From Mycolicibacterium flavescens (GTDB lineage: Bacteria > Actinomycetota > Actinomycetes > Mycobacteriales > Mycobacteriaceae), in NCBI GenBank assembly GCA_900637135.1, contig LR134353.1, positions 4,774,001 through 4,838,000 on the forward strand: a stretch of 64,000 bases of DNA, in the 5' to 3' direction. Position 1 is the first letter of the stretch. The number at the start of each line of letters is the position of its first letter. Positions 35,604-45,488 of this stretch are shown here, in pieces. The notes beneath the pieces are model-generated. The model saw nothing but the letters and a program-made list of their open reading frames with translations. It was not told where the DNA came from and searched no databases. A program made the translations under genes and the position numbers.

Positions 35604-36614
35604 ATGACTACCGAAACCCCCGCGCGGTCCAGCCACCACGCATCGCCGGTCCACGAACCGCCTGCCGCAGTACGGGCCACAGGCGTGGTCGTGGCGCTCA
35701 CCGTCGTCATCGCGATCGTCGCGTTGGCCTTCGCGCTGCCCGCAGCCCGAACCGCTCCGCACCACGTGCCGATCGGCGCGGCAGGGCCGCAGGCGGCAAG
35801 CGGACAAGTCGCCGCCACCATGGAGCAGCAGGCGCCTGGCGCGTTCTCGTTCACCTATTACCCGAGCGCGGGTGCGCTGCGCGAAGCGATCCGCGCCCGC
35901 GACGTCTACGGCGGCATCGCACTCGGGCCCGACGGTCCCACGCTGATGATCGCGACCGGCGGCAGTCCGGTGATCGCCCAGATGCTGACCCAGATCGGCA
36001 ACGGCATCGCGCAGAAGACCGGTGCGCAGTTGCGCGTCGAGGATCTAGCGCCACCGACAACCGACGACCCACGCGGCGTCGGGCTGGCCGCATCGGCGCT
36101 GCCCATCACCCTCGCCGGACTCCTGCCCGCGATCGCGCTGATTCTCGCGCTCAAGCGTGAAGTGTGGACCCGGTTCACCGCCGCCGTGGTGTTCGCCGGC
36201 GTCGCCGGCCTGACCATCGCCTCGCTGTTGCGCTGGGTCCTGGGGTCGATCGACGCGAACTTCTGGGGAGTCACCGGTGCGCTGACGCTGGGCATCCTGG
36301 CCATGGGGTTGACGCTGCTGGGGTTGGGATCGCTGTTCGGTCGCGTCGGCCTGGCGCTGGGCGCGGTGTTGGCGCTTCTGGTGGGCAATCCGCTGTCCGG
36401 CCTGAACAGCGCCCCGGAACTGCTGCCGAGCGGCTGGGGGCAGTTTGGGCAGTTCCTGCCGCAGGGCGCCAACGCCACCCTGCTGCGGTCGGCGGCGTTC
36501 TTCGACGGCGCGGGCGCCACGCTGCCGGTCATCGTGTTGGCCTGCTGGACCGTCTTCGGCGTGGCGTTGATCGTGCTGGCGGCGCTTCGCCAGCGAAGGG
36601 CGCCGCGAACCTGA
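35604..36614 (+). CDS. ABC-2-like (YhgE/Pip-type) membrane protein
   Basis: 336 residues. N-terminal span (about 24-46), an extracytoplasmic domain of about 120 residues (FTYYPSAGALREAIRARDVYGGIALGPDG), then five C-terminal spans (ALPITLAGLLPAIALILAL, GLTIASLLRWVLGSI and others). This one-plus-five layout is that of ABC-2 permease/YhgE-like proteins. There is no ATPase beside it. The adjacent TetR gene and paired operators suggest inducible drug or toxin efflux. Confidence 0.75.
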   Translation: MTTETPARSSHHASPVHEPPAAVRATGVVVALTVVIAIVALAFALPAARTAPHHVPIGAAGPQAASGQVAATMEQQAPGAFSFTYYPSAGALREAIRARDVYGGIALGPDGPTLMIATGGSPVIAQMLTQIGNGIAQKTGAQLRVEDLAPPTTDDPRGVGLAASALPITLAGLLPAIALILALKREVWTRFTAAVVFAGVAGLTIASLLRWVLGSIDANFWGVTGALTLGILAMGLTLLGLGSLFGRVGLALGAVLALLVGNPLSGLNSAPELLPSGWGQFGQFLPQGANATLLRSAAFFDGAGATLPVIVLACWTVFGVALIVLAALRQRRAPRT

Positions 36615-36616
36615 CA

Positions 36617-36622
36617 TACACT
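36617..36622 (+). promoter_or_regulatory. -10 box TACACT for leaderless globin-reductase mRNA
   Basis: TACACT ends 8 nt before GTG 36631. It gives the fusion its own promoter although the preceding gene ends only 16 bp away. Confidence 0.55.
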
Positions 36623-36630
36623 CGGGCCGC

Positions 36631-37794
36631 GTGGGACTCGACGACCGTGACGCGCTGCGCATGCTGCGCGACGCGGTCGATCCCGCGCTCGGCTCCGAGC
36701 TGATCCGAAGCTTTTACACGCACTGGTTCGCGATCGACATGTCGGTGCGCGACCTGTTCCCGCCGGACATGGACGAACAACGGCAGCGGTTCGGGCACGC
36801 GGTGACGTGGGTTCTCGGCGAGCTCGTCGCCCAACGGGCACAGGAGCCGGTGACTTTCCTCGCTCAGCTGGGGCGTGACCACCGCAAATACGGTGTCACA
36901 CAACGGCATTACGACAGCATGCAGACCGCGCTGTACGCGAGCTTCCGCAATCACCTCGCGGCCGGCTGGAACGACCAGGTGGCCGAGGCCACGCACGACG
37001 CGGTCGCGTTGATGATCGGGGTGATGCGCGGCGCCGCCGAAGCCGAGGAGGGCCCGCCGTACTGCGACGGCACGGTTATCGAGCACATGCGCGTCACCCG
37101 CGACGTCTCCGTCGTGCGGCTGCAACTGGACCAGCCGCTGTTCTACCACGCTGGCCAGTACGTGACGGTTCAGGTTCCGCAGTGGCCGCGCCGGTGGCGG
37201 TACCTGAGCCCGTCGATCCCGACCGAACCCAGCGGCGGCATCGAGTTCCATATCCGCTCGGTGCCCGGAGGCATGGTGAGCACCGCGATCGTCGCCGAGA
37301 CGACACCCGGCGACCGGTGGCGGCTGTCCAATCCGCACGGTGGGCTGCACGTGGACCGCGACGGCGGCGACGTGTTGATGGTGGCAGGCAGCACGGGTCT
37401 GGCGCCGCTGCGGGCACTGATCATGGATCTCACCCGTTACGGCGTCAATCCGCGGGTGCACCTGTTCTTCGGCGGACGGTATCCCTGCGACCTCTACGAC
37501 CTTCGCACGCTGTGGGAGATCGCCTCACAGAATCCGTGGCTCTCGGTCACTCCCGTCTCGGAGTTCAACACCGACCCGCCGTGGGCCGCCGACTATCCCG
37601 ATGTGCAACCGCCCCGGGGCCTGCACGTGCGACAGACCGGCATGCTGGCCGACGTGGTCACCCGCTACGGCAACTGGGGCGACCGGCAGATCCTGATCTG
37701 TGGCAGCCCGGCCATGGTGACGGCCACCAAGGCCGCCCTGATCGCCAAAGGAGCACCCGCCGAACGGATTCAGCACGATCCCCTGGCCTCCTGA
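36631..37794 (+). CDS. Flavohemoglobin-like globin-FAD/NAD reductase fusion (type II)
   Basis: 387 residues; Rv0385 is similar. Globin domain at 1-135 with proximal His84 in GRDHRKYGVTQRHY; FAD-binding barrel at about 145-245 with RRWRYLSPS; NAD domain from about 250 with AGSTGLAPLRALIMD and ICGSPAMVTATK. Several canonical flavohemoglobin residues around the heme differ, as in the mycobacterial type II group, for which D-lactate-linked or redox roles rather than classic NO dioxygenase activity have been proposed. GTG start. The Zn-ADH follows 61 bp later. Confidence 0.87.
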   Translation: MGLDDRDALRMLRDAVDPALGSELIRSFYTHWFAIDMSVRDLFPPDMDEQRQRFGHAVTWVLGELVAQRAQEPVTFLAQLGRDHRKYGVTQRHYDSMQTALYASFRNHLAAGWNDQVAEATHDAVALMIGVMRGAAEAEEGPPYCDGTVIEHMRVTRDVSVVRLQLDQPLFYHAGQYVTVQVPQWPRRWRYLSPSIPTEPSGGIEFHIRSVPGGMVSTAIVAETTPGDRWRLSNPHGGLHVDRDGGDVLMVAGSTGLAPLRALIMDLTRYGVNPRVHLFFGGRYPCDLYDLRTLWEIASQNPWLSVTPVSEFNTDPPWAADYPDVQPPRGLHVRQTGMLADVVTRYGNWGDRQILICGSPAMVTATKAALIAKGAPAERIQHDPLAS

Positions 37795-37855
37795 AACTCG
37801 CGCGGCGGCCCCCGCAGCCGTACACTCCGGTCAAGATCAACGGTCGGGAGTCCAG

Positions 37856-38917
37856 ATGGCGACGATGCGAGCCGCACGCATGCACGGGTACAAGCAGCCA
37901 CTGCGGTTAGAGGAGATCCCCATACCCGACATCGAGCCGAACCAGGTGCTGATCAAGGTCGGTGGGGCAGGCATGTGCCGCACCGACTTTCAGCTCATCG
38001 ACGGCTACTTCAGCTTGCCGATGCCGCTTCCGGTGACGCCCGGTCACGAGGTCGCGGGCACCGTCGACCGGATCGGCGCCGACGTGCCGGCTTCCGCGGG
38101 CCTGTCGGAGGGAACCCGCGCGGTGGTCTTCGGCCCCCTCGGCGACGGGTCATGCCGCCAGTGCCACCGCGGCAACGAACAGATCTGCAACCAGGGCCAC
38201 TGGGTCGGCTTCGGTCCGCACGGCGGGTACGCGGAATACGTTCCGGTGGCGTACCAACAGGTGATACCCGTCGGAGCCGAGCTGTCGCCGGTCTCGCTGG
38301 CGCCACTGACCGATGCGGGTCTGACCCCATACCGCGGCCTGAAGAAGCTGCGCGCGGCGGGCGTGCTCGGGCCGGGAACGACGCTGGCGGTGATGGGTGT
38401 CGGCGGCCTCGGCGCCTACGCCGTCCAGTACGCCAAGCTGCTCGGTGCGGGTGCGACGGTGGTCGCCTTCGCCCGCAGCGACGAAAAGCTGGCGCTGGCA
38501 ACCGAAAACGGCGCCGACCACACGATCAACACCAGGGGTAGGACCGACGACCAGGTGCGTGACGCGCTCGAGCAGGCCACCGGCAGGCGCGAGTTCGACG
38601 CGGTCATCGAGTGTGTCGGCGCCGAGGACAGCATCCGGTTGGCCTTCGCGCTGTTGGCCACCGAGGGTGCGGTCGCATCGGTGGGCCTGGTGGGCAACCG
38701 CGTCGACATCCCGTTGTTTCCTATCGTCGGCAGGGAGTACACGTTCTTCGGCTCGTTCTGGGGTAACTACACCGATCTCACCGAGGTCGTCGCGCTCGCC
38801 GAGGCCGGCAAGATCAAGGACAGCGTGACGCAGGTCCGCTTCGAAGACGTCAACGACCACATCGACGCGCTGGGCCGCGGCGATTTCGTCGGCCGCGCGG
38901 TGATCGTCTACGACTGA
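37856..38917 (+). CDS. Zinc-dependent alcohol dehydrogenase, NAD type
   Basis: 353 residues, MDR superfamily, similar to Rhodococcus ADH-A (shared APLTDAGLTPY). Catalytic zinc: Cys in GAGMCRTDF and TPGHEVAG. The structural zinc loop GDGSCRQCHRGNEQIC has three Cys; the usual first Cys is replaced by Asp, a variation known in some ADHs. NAD motif GVGGLGAYA. TACACT at 37821-37826 and GGGAG about 7 nt before ATG 37856 give a normal leader. It probably acts on secondary or long-chain alcohols; inference. Confidence 0.88.
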   Translation: MATMRAARMHGYKQPLRLEEIPIPDIEPNQVLIKVGGAGMCRTDFQLIDGYFSLPMPLPVTPGHEVAGTVDRIGADVPASAGLSEGTRAVVFGPLGDGSCRQCHRGNEQICNQGHWVGFGPHGGYAEYVPVAYQQVIPVGAELSPVSLAPLTDAGLTPYRGLKKLRAAGVLGPGTTLAVMGVGGLGAYAVQYAKLLGAGATVVAFARSDEKLALATENGADHTINTRGRTDDQVRDALEQATGRREFDAVIECVGAEDSIRLAFALLATEGAVASVGLVGNRVDIPLFPIVGREYTFFGSFWGNYTDLTEVVALAEAGKIKDSVTQVRFEDVNDHIDALGRGDFVGRAVIVYD

Positions 38918-38930
38918 GCAGAGAATGTCT

Positions 38931-38986
38931 GGATTGTGCATCTGACGACGGTTTCGACGCTTCCAGCGTCGCCAGATTCACAACCC
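38931..38986. terminator. Imperfect inverted repeat after the ADH
   Basis: 20-nt arms 38931-38950 and 38967-38986 pair at 17 of 20 positions. A smaller alternative stem, CGACGC-TTCCA-GCGTCG (38955-38971), sits inside. It lies 13 bp after the ADH stop and 28 bp before the next gene, so it is likely a terminator without a T-run. Confidence 0.5.
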
Positions 38987-39014
38987 GGTCAGGCGCTCGT
39001 GGGACGATCGTCTT

Positions 39015-39917
39015 GTGGTTGACCTCGATGCCGTCACTCTCAGCGATCCGTCCTCGGACCTGACCGCGACGTTCGTCCCCGCCGCAGGCATGGTGGGCAC
39101 GTCGTTGGCCGAGTCGGGTGACGAGTTCCTCGGTCAACGCCGCGGTCTGACCGCCTATGTGAACAACGGCAAGACGATGGGAATCCCGATCCTGTACCCG
39201 TGGGCGAACCGGTTGAGCGCCAACACCTACGAGGTCGACGGGTCCGTCGTCACCCTGACGCCGGGGGCAGGCGGCGTCCGGACCGATGAGCACGGCGCCC
39301 CGATCCACGGCGTGCTCGCCGCCTATCCCGGATGGGAGGTCAGCGACCGTACCGACAACGGCCTGACCGCTGTGCTCGACTACGGCGCCGACCCGCAACT
39401 GCTCGCGGCGTTTCCCTTCCCCCACGTGCTCACCCAGCACGTGACGCTCGACGATCGCAAGCTCACCATCGAGACCACCGTGACGCCCACCTCGTCGGTG
39501 TCCGTACCGCTGTGCTTCGGCTATCACCCCTACGTGAAGATTCCCGGTGTGCCGCGCGAGGAGTGGACGCTGAGCACCCCGGCGATGCGCCACCTGCCGG
39601 TGGACGACAAGGGCATACCCACCGGTGCTGACGAAGAGTGGTTGGGTGGTGAGCAGACCCTGATGGTCACCGCCTACGACGACGGTTTCGACCAGGTGCC
39701 CGAAGGGGCGGTGTTCACCCTCGCCGGAGGTGCGCGCCGCATCGACGTGACGTTCGAAACCGGTTATCCCGCAGCGCAACTCTTCGCGCCGCCCAACGAT
39801 GACCTGATCGGCATCGAACCGATGGCGGCCCCGACGGACGCACTACGCAGAGGCGGATACCGAAAAGCGGCCCCCGGCAAGCCGGAGACCGCTCGGTTCT
39901 CGATCAGGATTCGTTGA
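39015..39917 (+). CDS. Aldose 1-epimerase (mutarotase)-like protein
   Basis: 300 residues. Galactose-mutarotase fold: YPWANRLSANTY (substrate Asn-Arg), APIHGVLAAYPG (His), FGYHPYVKIPG (catalytic His) and GIEPMAAPTDALR (catalytic Glu). All key positions are present. It would interconvert sugar anomers in the cytosol; the exact sugar is unknown. GTG start; it converges on hspR with an 8-bp gap. Confidence 0.87.
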   Translation: MVDLDAVTLSDPSSDLTATFVPAAGMVGTSLAESGDEFLGQRRGLTAYVNNGKTMGIPILYPWANRLSANTYEVDGSVVTLTPGAGGVRTDEHGAPIHGVLAAYPGWEVSDRTDNGLTAVLDYGADPQLLAAFPFPHVLTQHVTLDDRKLTIETTVTPTSSVSVPLCFGYHPYVKIPGVPREEWTLSTPAMRHLPVDDKGIPTGADEEWLGGEQTLMVTAYDDGFDQVPEGAVFTLAGGARRIDVTFETGYPAAQLFAPPNDDLIGIEPMAAPTDALRRGGYRKAAPGKPETARFSIRIR

Positions 39918-39925
39918 CGGAGGCT

Positions 39926-40330
39926 CTACTCCGCCTGGCGTCGCCGCCGGCCGGCTCCGGGCTGCCAGACCACGACCGCGGTGCTCTTGGGCATCACGGC
40001 GAGATCGCGGCGCGGCGACCCACGCAGCGCCTCGACTTCCTCGGTCAGCTCCCGGACCCGTGCCTGCAGCGCCTCGACCTGGTTGGTCAGCTCGATGATG
40101 CGCTTGATGCCCGCGAGGTTGACACCCTCGTCCTGGCTCAGCCGTTGCACCTCGCGGAGCAACTCGACGTCGTGCTGCGAGTAGCGCCTGCCGCCACCGG
40201 AGGTACGTTGCGGACGCACCAGCCCGAGCCGGTCATACGTGCGCAGCGTCTGGGCATGCATGCCGGCCAGCTCGGCGGCCACGGAGATCAGGAACGTACG
40301 GGCCTCGTCATTGGACCGCTTCGTAGCCAT
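39926..40330 (-). CDS. hspR: HspR heat-shock repressor (MerR family)
   Basis: 134 residues. N-terminal MerR helix-turn-helix FLISVAAELAGMHAQTLRTYDRLGLVRPQRTSGGGRRYS, then a coiled-coil (LTNQVEALQARVRELTEEVEAL) for dimerisation and a hydrophobic tail. It binds HAIR operators with DnaK as co-repressor; such sites stand before dnaK and clpB here. ATG 40330 overlaps the dnaJ stop by one base (TAATG), so it is last gene of the dnaK operon and autoregulated. A longer reading starts within dnaJ. Confidence 0.96.
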   Translation of the reverse strand: MATKRSNDEARTFLISVAAELAGMHAQTLRTYDRLGLVRPQRTSGGGRRYSQHDVELLREVQRLSQDEGVNLAGIKRIIELTNQVEALQARVRELTEEVEALRGSPRRDLAVMPKSTAVVVWQPGAGRRRRQAE

Positions 40331-41508
40331 TACGCACCTGCCCATCCGGCCCGCGGATTGAAGCCGCTGGCCCGCTCCGCCTTCGCATAGGCCTCCAACG
40401 CCTCGGCCGCCTCGCCCTCCAGGTTCGGCGGCACCGCCACCTTCACTGTCACCAGCAGATCGCCGTGTCCGCCAGAGCGTTTCGGCACACCACGGCCGCG
40501 CACGCGCAAGATACGCCCGTCGGAGGTGCCCTTGGGCACACGCACGCCGACCTTGCCTTCCAATGTCGGCACCGAAAGCGTTGTGCCCAGAGCCAATTCG
40601 TGGAAGCTGACGGGTACGGTGACGGTCAGATCGTCGCCGTCACGGCCGAACACCTTGTCGGGCCTGACGTGAACGGTGACATACAGGTCACCCGACGGTG
40701 CGCCGCGCAGACCCGCTTCGCCCTGGCCGGCCAGCCGAATCCGTTGACCGTCCTCCACACCCGGCGGAATCCGCACGTTGATCGTGCGGGTGCGGGTGGT
40801 CACGCCGGTGCCCTTACAGTCCTGACAGGGGTGCTCGATGATCGACCCGCTGCCGCGACACTCGGTGCACGGCTCGGAGAATCCGAACGCACCCTGGTTG
40901 CGGTTGATCACCCCGGACCCGTTGCAGTTCGGGCAGACCTTCGGACTCGTACCGGGACGGGCGCCGCTGCCATGACAGTTCGTGCAGGGCGCGGGACTGG
41001 TGAGCCGCAACGGCATCGCCACACCCTTGGTGGCTTCCAGGAACGACAGCTCCGCCTCGGTCTCGAGGTCGTTGCCTCGACGCGGCCTGCTGGGTCGCGG
41101 CTGCTGTGCGCCGCGGCCGAAAAGCCCGCCGAACAGGTCGCCGATGTTCGCGCCGCCGGTCTGGCCGGCCGCGTCGAACAGGTCGTTCAGGTTGAACTCG
41201 ACACCGTCGCCGCCGCCGAACCCGCCGTAGCCCCCACCGCCGCCGAAGCGGCCGCGGCCGAACCCGCCGTTGGCGAACAGCCGCCGGGTCTCGTCGTACT
41301 CCTTGCGCTTGGCCGGATCGGTGAGCACCTCCTTGGCCTCCGAGACGGCCTTGTACCGCTCCTCGGCGGCCGAGTTGCCCGGGTTGCGGTCGGGATGGTT
41401 CTCCGCGAGCAACTTTCGGGCCGCCCGCTTGATGTCCTGATCGCTGGCGTCAGAGGAGACGCCGAGCTCCTTGTAGAAGTCCTTCTCGACCCATTCACGC
41501 TGGGCCAT
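40330..41508 (-). CDS. dnaJ: Chaperone DnaJ
   Basis: 392 residues. J-domain at 1-75 with the HPD motif (ENHPDRNPG), Gly/Phe-rich linker (FGRGRFGGGGGYGGFGGG), four CxxCxGxG zinc repeats (CTNCHGSG, CPNCNGSG, CTECRGSG, CQDCKGTG) and the C-terminal peptide-binding part. This is DnaJ1, the operon copy. It stimulates DnaK ATPase. It is separated from grpE by 150 bp that contain strong hairpins, unlike the tight spacing elsewhere in the operon. Confidence 0.97.
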   Translation of the reverse strand: MAQREWVEKDFYKELGVSSDASDQDIKRAARKLLAENHPDRNPGNSAAEERYKAVSEAKEVLTDPAKRKEYDETRRLFANGGFGRGRFGGGGGYGGFGGGDGVEFNLNDLFDAAGQTGGANIGDLFGGLFGRGAQQPRPSRPRRGNDLETEAELSFLEATKGVAMPLRLTSPAPCTNCHGSGARPGTSPKVCPNCNGSGVINRNQGAFGFSEPCTECRGSGSIIEHPCQDCKGTGVTTRTRTINVRIPPGVEDGQRIRLAGQGEAGLRGAPSGDLYVTVHVRPDKVFGRDGDDLTVTVPVSFHELALGTTLSVPTLEGKVGVRVPKGTSDGRILRVRGRGVPKRSGGHGDLLVTVKVAVPPNLEGEAAEALEAYAKAERASGFNPRAGWAGA

Positions 41509-41570
41509 ACCGCGTCACCTCCTTCCGCTTCTGTAGGTCTATCGCAGTCTCACTTAGATTTTGCTGGTTG

Positions 41571-41587
41571 CCGACGAATCTCGTCGG
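41571..41587. promoter_or_regulatory. Small hairpin upstream of dnaJ
   Basis: CCGACGA-ATC-TCGTCGG, perfect 7-bp stem with a 3-nt loop, in the grpE-dnaJ gap. It could shape dnaJ mRNA stability or translation. Confidence 0.4.
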
Positions 41588-41611
41588 ATTCATCGTCGCC
41601 GATGAGTCGAA

Positions 41612-41652
41612 GGTGGCGCGGGATTCGCCGCTCTCGGCGATTCCGCGCCACC
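41612..41652. promoter_or_regulatory. Strong hairpin between grpE and dnaJ
   Basis: Arms 41612-41630 and 41635-41652 pair almost fully (GGTGGCGCGG with CCGCGCCACC outside, CGCCG with CGGCG inside; one bulge), 4-nt loop, 6 bp after the grpE stop. No T-run follows. Probably an attenuator or RNA-processing site that sets the DnaK/GrpE to DnaJ/HspR ratio. Confidence 0.5.
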
Positions 41653-41658
41653 TCCTCG

Positions 41659-42278
41659 TCATTCGGCTTCGGCTTCCGGCGCACCGTCACCCGAGGCGGT
41701 GTCGCCGTCGTGGCCGGCGTCCCCGGGGACCGTGTCCACCACCCCGACCAGGGCGTGGCGCACGACTTGCTCGCCCACCTTGTACCCGCGTCGCATCACG
41801 GTGCCGAGGACGGGGTGAGTGCCCTCACCCTCGTGCTGGACGGCCTCGTGAAGTTCGGGGTCGAAGTCGTCGCCCTCGTCACCGAATCCCGAAAGACCCA
41901 GCCCCTCAAGGGTGTTGACCAACTTGTCGGCCATCGCCTTGAACGGACCGCTCTCCAGGTCGCCGTGACTTCGCGCGCGGTCGAGGTCATCGAGGATCGG
42001 CAACAGCTCCGAGATGACCGAAGCCTTCGCCCGGTCCGCGGCCACCTGCTGATCGCGCAACGCCCGCTTGCGGTAGTTCGTGAAATCGGCTTGGACCCGC
42101 TGCAGATCGGCGAGCAGTTCGGAGGCCTTGTCGGCCTCCTCCCCTGCCCCCGTCGCAGTGGGCTGCTCCGGCGCCGAGTCCGGCGCCGGATCCGGATCTG
42201 CTTCTCTCACTTCACCGGTGACGGGATCGATGCGCCGTTTGTCGGTGACGGTCACCGGCTCGTGCGGATCGTTTCCTG

Positions 42279-42282
<4 letters not shown>
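41659..42282 (-). CDS. grpE: Nucleotide exchange factor GrpE
   Basis: 207 residues. Acidic disordered head, long helix (ELLADLQRVQADFTNYRKRALRDQQ), then the beta-domain (GEGTHPVLGTVMRRGYKVGEQVVRHALVGVV). It releases ADP from DnaK. ATG 42282 overlaps the dnaK stop by 4 bp (coupled translation). The tail (DGDTASGDGAPEAEAE) is acidic. Confidence 0.96.
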
Positions 42283-44138
<1,856 letters not shown>

Positions 44139-44188
44139 GTTTGTTCCTCCTGAAATAGTCCTGCTAGATGTCCCGAGTGGGTGCACAC

Positions 44189-44211
44189 TGCACTCAATCG
44201 GGCTGAGTGCA
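44189..44211. promoter_or_regulatory. Inverted repeat overlapping the first HAIR
   Basis: TGCACTCA-N7-TGAGTGCA, perfect 8-bp arms. The order ACTCA...TGAGT is the reverse of a HAIR (TGAGT...ACTCA) but uses the same half-sites and spacing. It may be an extra HspR contact or an RNA hairpin in the leader. Confidence 0.5.
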
Positions 44212-44222
44212 CCGCACTCAAG
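44202..44222. promoter_or_regulatory. HAIR operator 1 at dnaK
   Basis: GCTGAGT-N7-ACTCAAG: right arm perfect, left arm two mismatches to CTTGAGT. With HAIR 2 it forms the two-site HspR operator known for mycobacterial dnaK. Confidence 0.75.
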
Positions 44223-44255
44223 CCTGCGCCGACCAACCCTAACCTGTCAACCAGA

Positions 44256-44276
44256 CTTGAGCCTAGTTCACTCAAC
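44256..44276. promoter_or_regulatory. HAIR operator 2 at dnaK
   Basis: CTTGAGC-N7-ACTCAAC, one mismatch in each arm to the HspR consensus. It lies between dnaK and the divergent hemerythrin gene, 60 bp from the latter. Confidence 0.8.
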
Positions 44277-44322
44277 TGTCGAATCGGTCAACGGACCGCC
44301 TCGCGAGTTTGTTCCCTGGGCG

Positions 44323-44328
44323 TAGCGT
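44323..44328 (+). promoter_or_regulatory. -10 box TAGCGT for leaderless hemerythrin mRNA
   Basis: TAGCGT ends 8 nt before ATG 44337 and only 2 nt before ATG 44331. The 6-8 nt spacing seen at other genes favours 44337. Confidence 0.5.
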
Positions 44329-44336
44329 CGATGTCG

Positions 44337-44813
44337 ATGTGTCAGTACTGCGGCTGCCGCGACATGCCGCTCATCCGCGACTACATCTCCGAGCACGCCC
44401 ACGTGCTCAACCTGGGCGGCGAGGCCGTCCGGGGCATCGACCGCGGCGACCTCGACACAGCGCGACAGCTTCTGGCGCAGCTGGCCGAGGAGCTGAGCAC
44501 CCACTGGCGCGGCGAGGAGAACGGCCTGTTCAAGCCCCTCCTGCGCGTGGAGTTGTTCGCCGAGCACATCGCGCCCCTCATTCGCGAGCATCGTGAACTC
44601 GCCGACCTCCTCGCCTCCGTGGACCTGGCCCGCGAGACCGATCAGCAGGCCATCCGCGACGCCGTCGAGGACCTCTGGGAGCACACCCGCAAGGAAGAAG
44701 ACGGGATCTTCCCGGCGTCGATCACCGAATTGGACGGCGACGACTGGGATGCCGCGATCGCGGCGTGGCACGAGGCCCATCCCGGCCGGGAGATGGTCAA
44801 GTGGGGCGTGTGA
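44337..44813 (+). CDS. Hemerythrin-like (HHE) domain protein
   Basis: 158 residues, soluble four-helix bundle. Di-iron ligand positions: His in ISEHAHVL, STHWRGEENGLF (H-x4-E), REHRELADLL and LWEHTRKEEDGIFP (H-x3/4-E/D). An N-terminal CQYCGC adds three cysteines next to the bundle, a possible redox or metal site. Bacterial proteins of this kind sense or store O2, NO or iron. It is divergent from dnaK, with a HAIR element in between, so HspR could also affect it. An ATG two codons upstream is possible. Confidence 0.83.
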   Translation: MCQYCGCRDMPLIRDYISEHAHVLNLGGEAVRGIDRGDLDTARQLLAQLAEELSTHWRGEENGLFKPLLRVELFAEHIAPLIREHRELADLLASVDLARETDQQAIRDAVEDLWEHTRKEEDGIFPASITELDGDDWDAAIAAWHEAHPGREMVKWGV

Positions 44814-44839
44814 CGGTCGCCCGTCCCTAAGGTGGAGGA

Positions 44840-45460
44840 ATGACCGCCGCACAACGGGAACGCGCCGCCCTCGTCGAGACCATGCGCGAGGTCGGACCCG
44901 ACGCCCCCACCCTGTGTGGGGACTGGACCACCCGGGACCTCGCCGCGCACCTGGTGGTACGCGAGCGCAGGCTCGACGCCACCCCGGGGATCATGCTCCC
45001 GGCACTGGCCGGATACACCGACAAAGTGCAACGGCGGACCGCGCAGACCGACTGGGAGGAACTGCTCGACAAGGTCGCCTCCGGCCCGCCGCTGTACTCG
45101 CCGTTCAAACTGCTCGACCCGGTGGCCAACATGGGCGAGATGTACATCCATCACGAAGACGTCCGGCGCGCGCAATCCGGTTGGGAGCCAAGACCTCTGG
45201 ACGACAGCACGGTCAACGCCCTGACGCGTTCGCTGCCGCTGATGGCGAAGATGACGCTGGCGAAGGCGCCCGCGCGGATGACGCTGAAGACACCGCAGGG
45301 CAAGGTGCTGGCCACGGTCGGAAAGGGTCAACCACTGACCATCGTCGGCGAAGCGCAGGAACTGCTGCTGTTCATCTCCGGTCGCGACGAAGTGCGCCTG
45401 GACTTCGACGGCGACCCGGCGACCGTCGAGGCGGTGCGCGGAAACCGTCGCGGCCTGTGA
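44840..45460 (+). CDS. TIGR03085-type (DinB/mycothiol-linked fold) protein
   Basis: 206 residues. The sequence CGDWTTRDLAAHLVVRERRLDATPG and NMGEMYIHHEDVRRAQ matches the actinobacterial TIGR03085 family related to maleylpyruvate isomerase-like/DinB proteins, with His residues for a metal. The C-terminal part (LTIVGEAQELLLFISGRDE) is the usual SCP2-like end. Many relatives depend on mycothiol; activity here is unknown. ATG 44840 has GGTGGAGGA just upstream. Confidence 0.82.
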   Translation: MTAAQRERAALVETMREVGPDAPTLCGDWTTRDLAAHLVVRERRLDATPGIMLPALAGYTDKVQRRTAQTDWEELLDKVASGPPLYSPFKLLDPVANMGEMYIHHEDVRRAQSGWEPRPLDDSTVNALTRSLPLMAKMTLAKAPARMTLKTPQGKVLATVGKGQPLTIVGEAQELLLFISGRDEVRLDFDGDPATVEAVRGNRRGL

Positions 45461-45488
45461 TCTGTTGGTCGTATCTAAGCTGGCGTCC

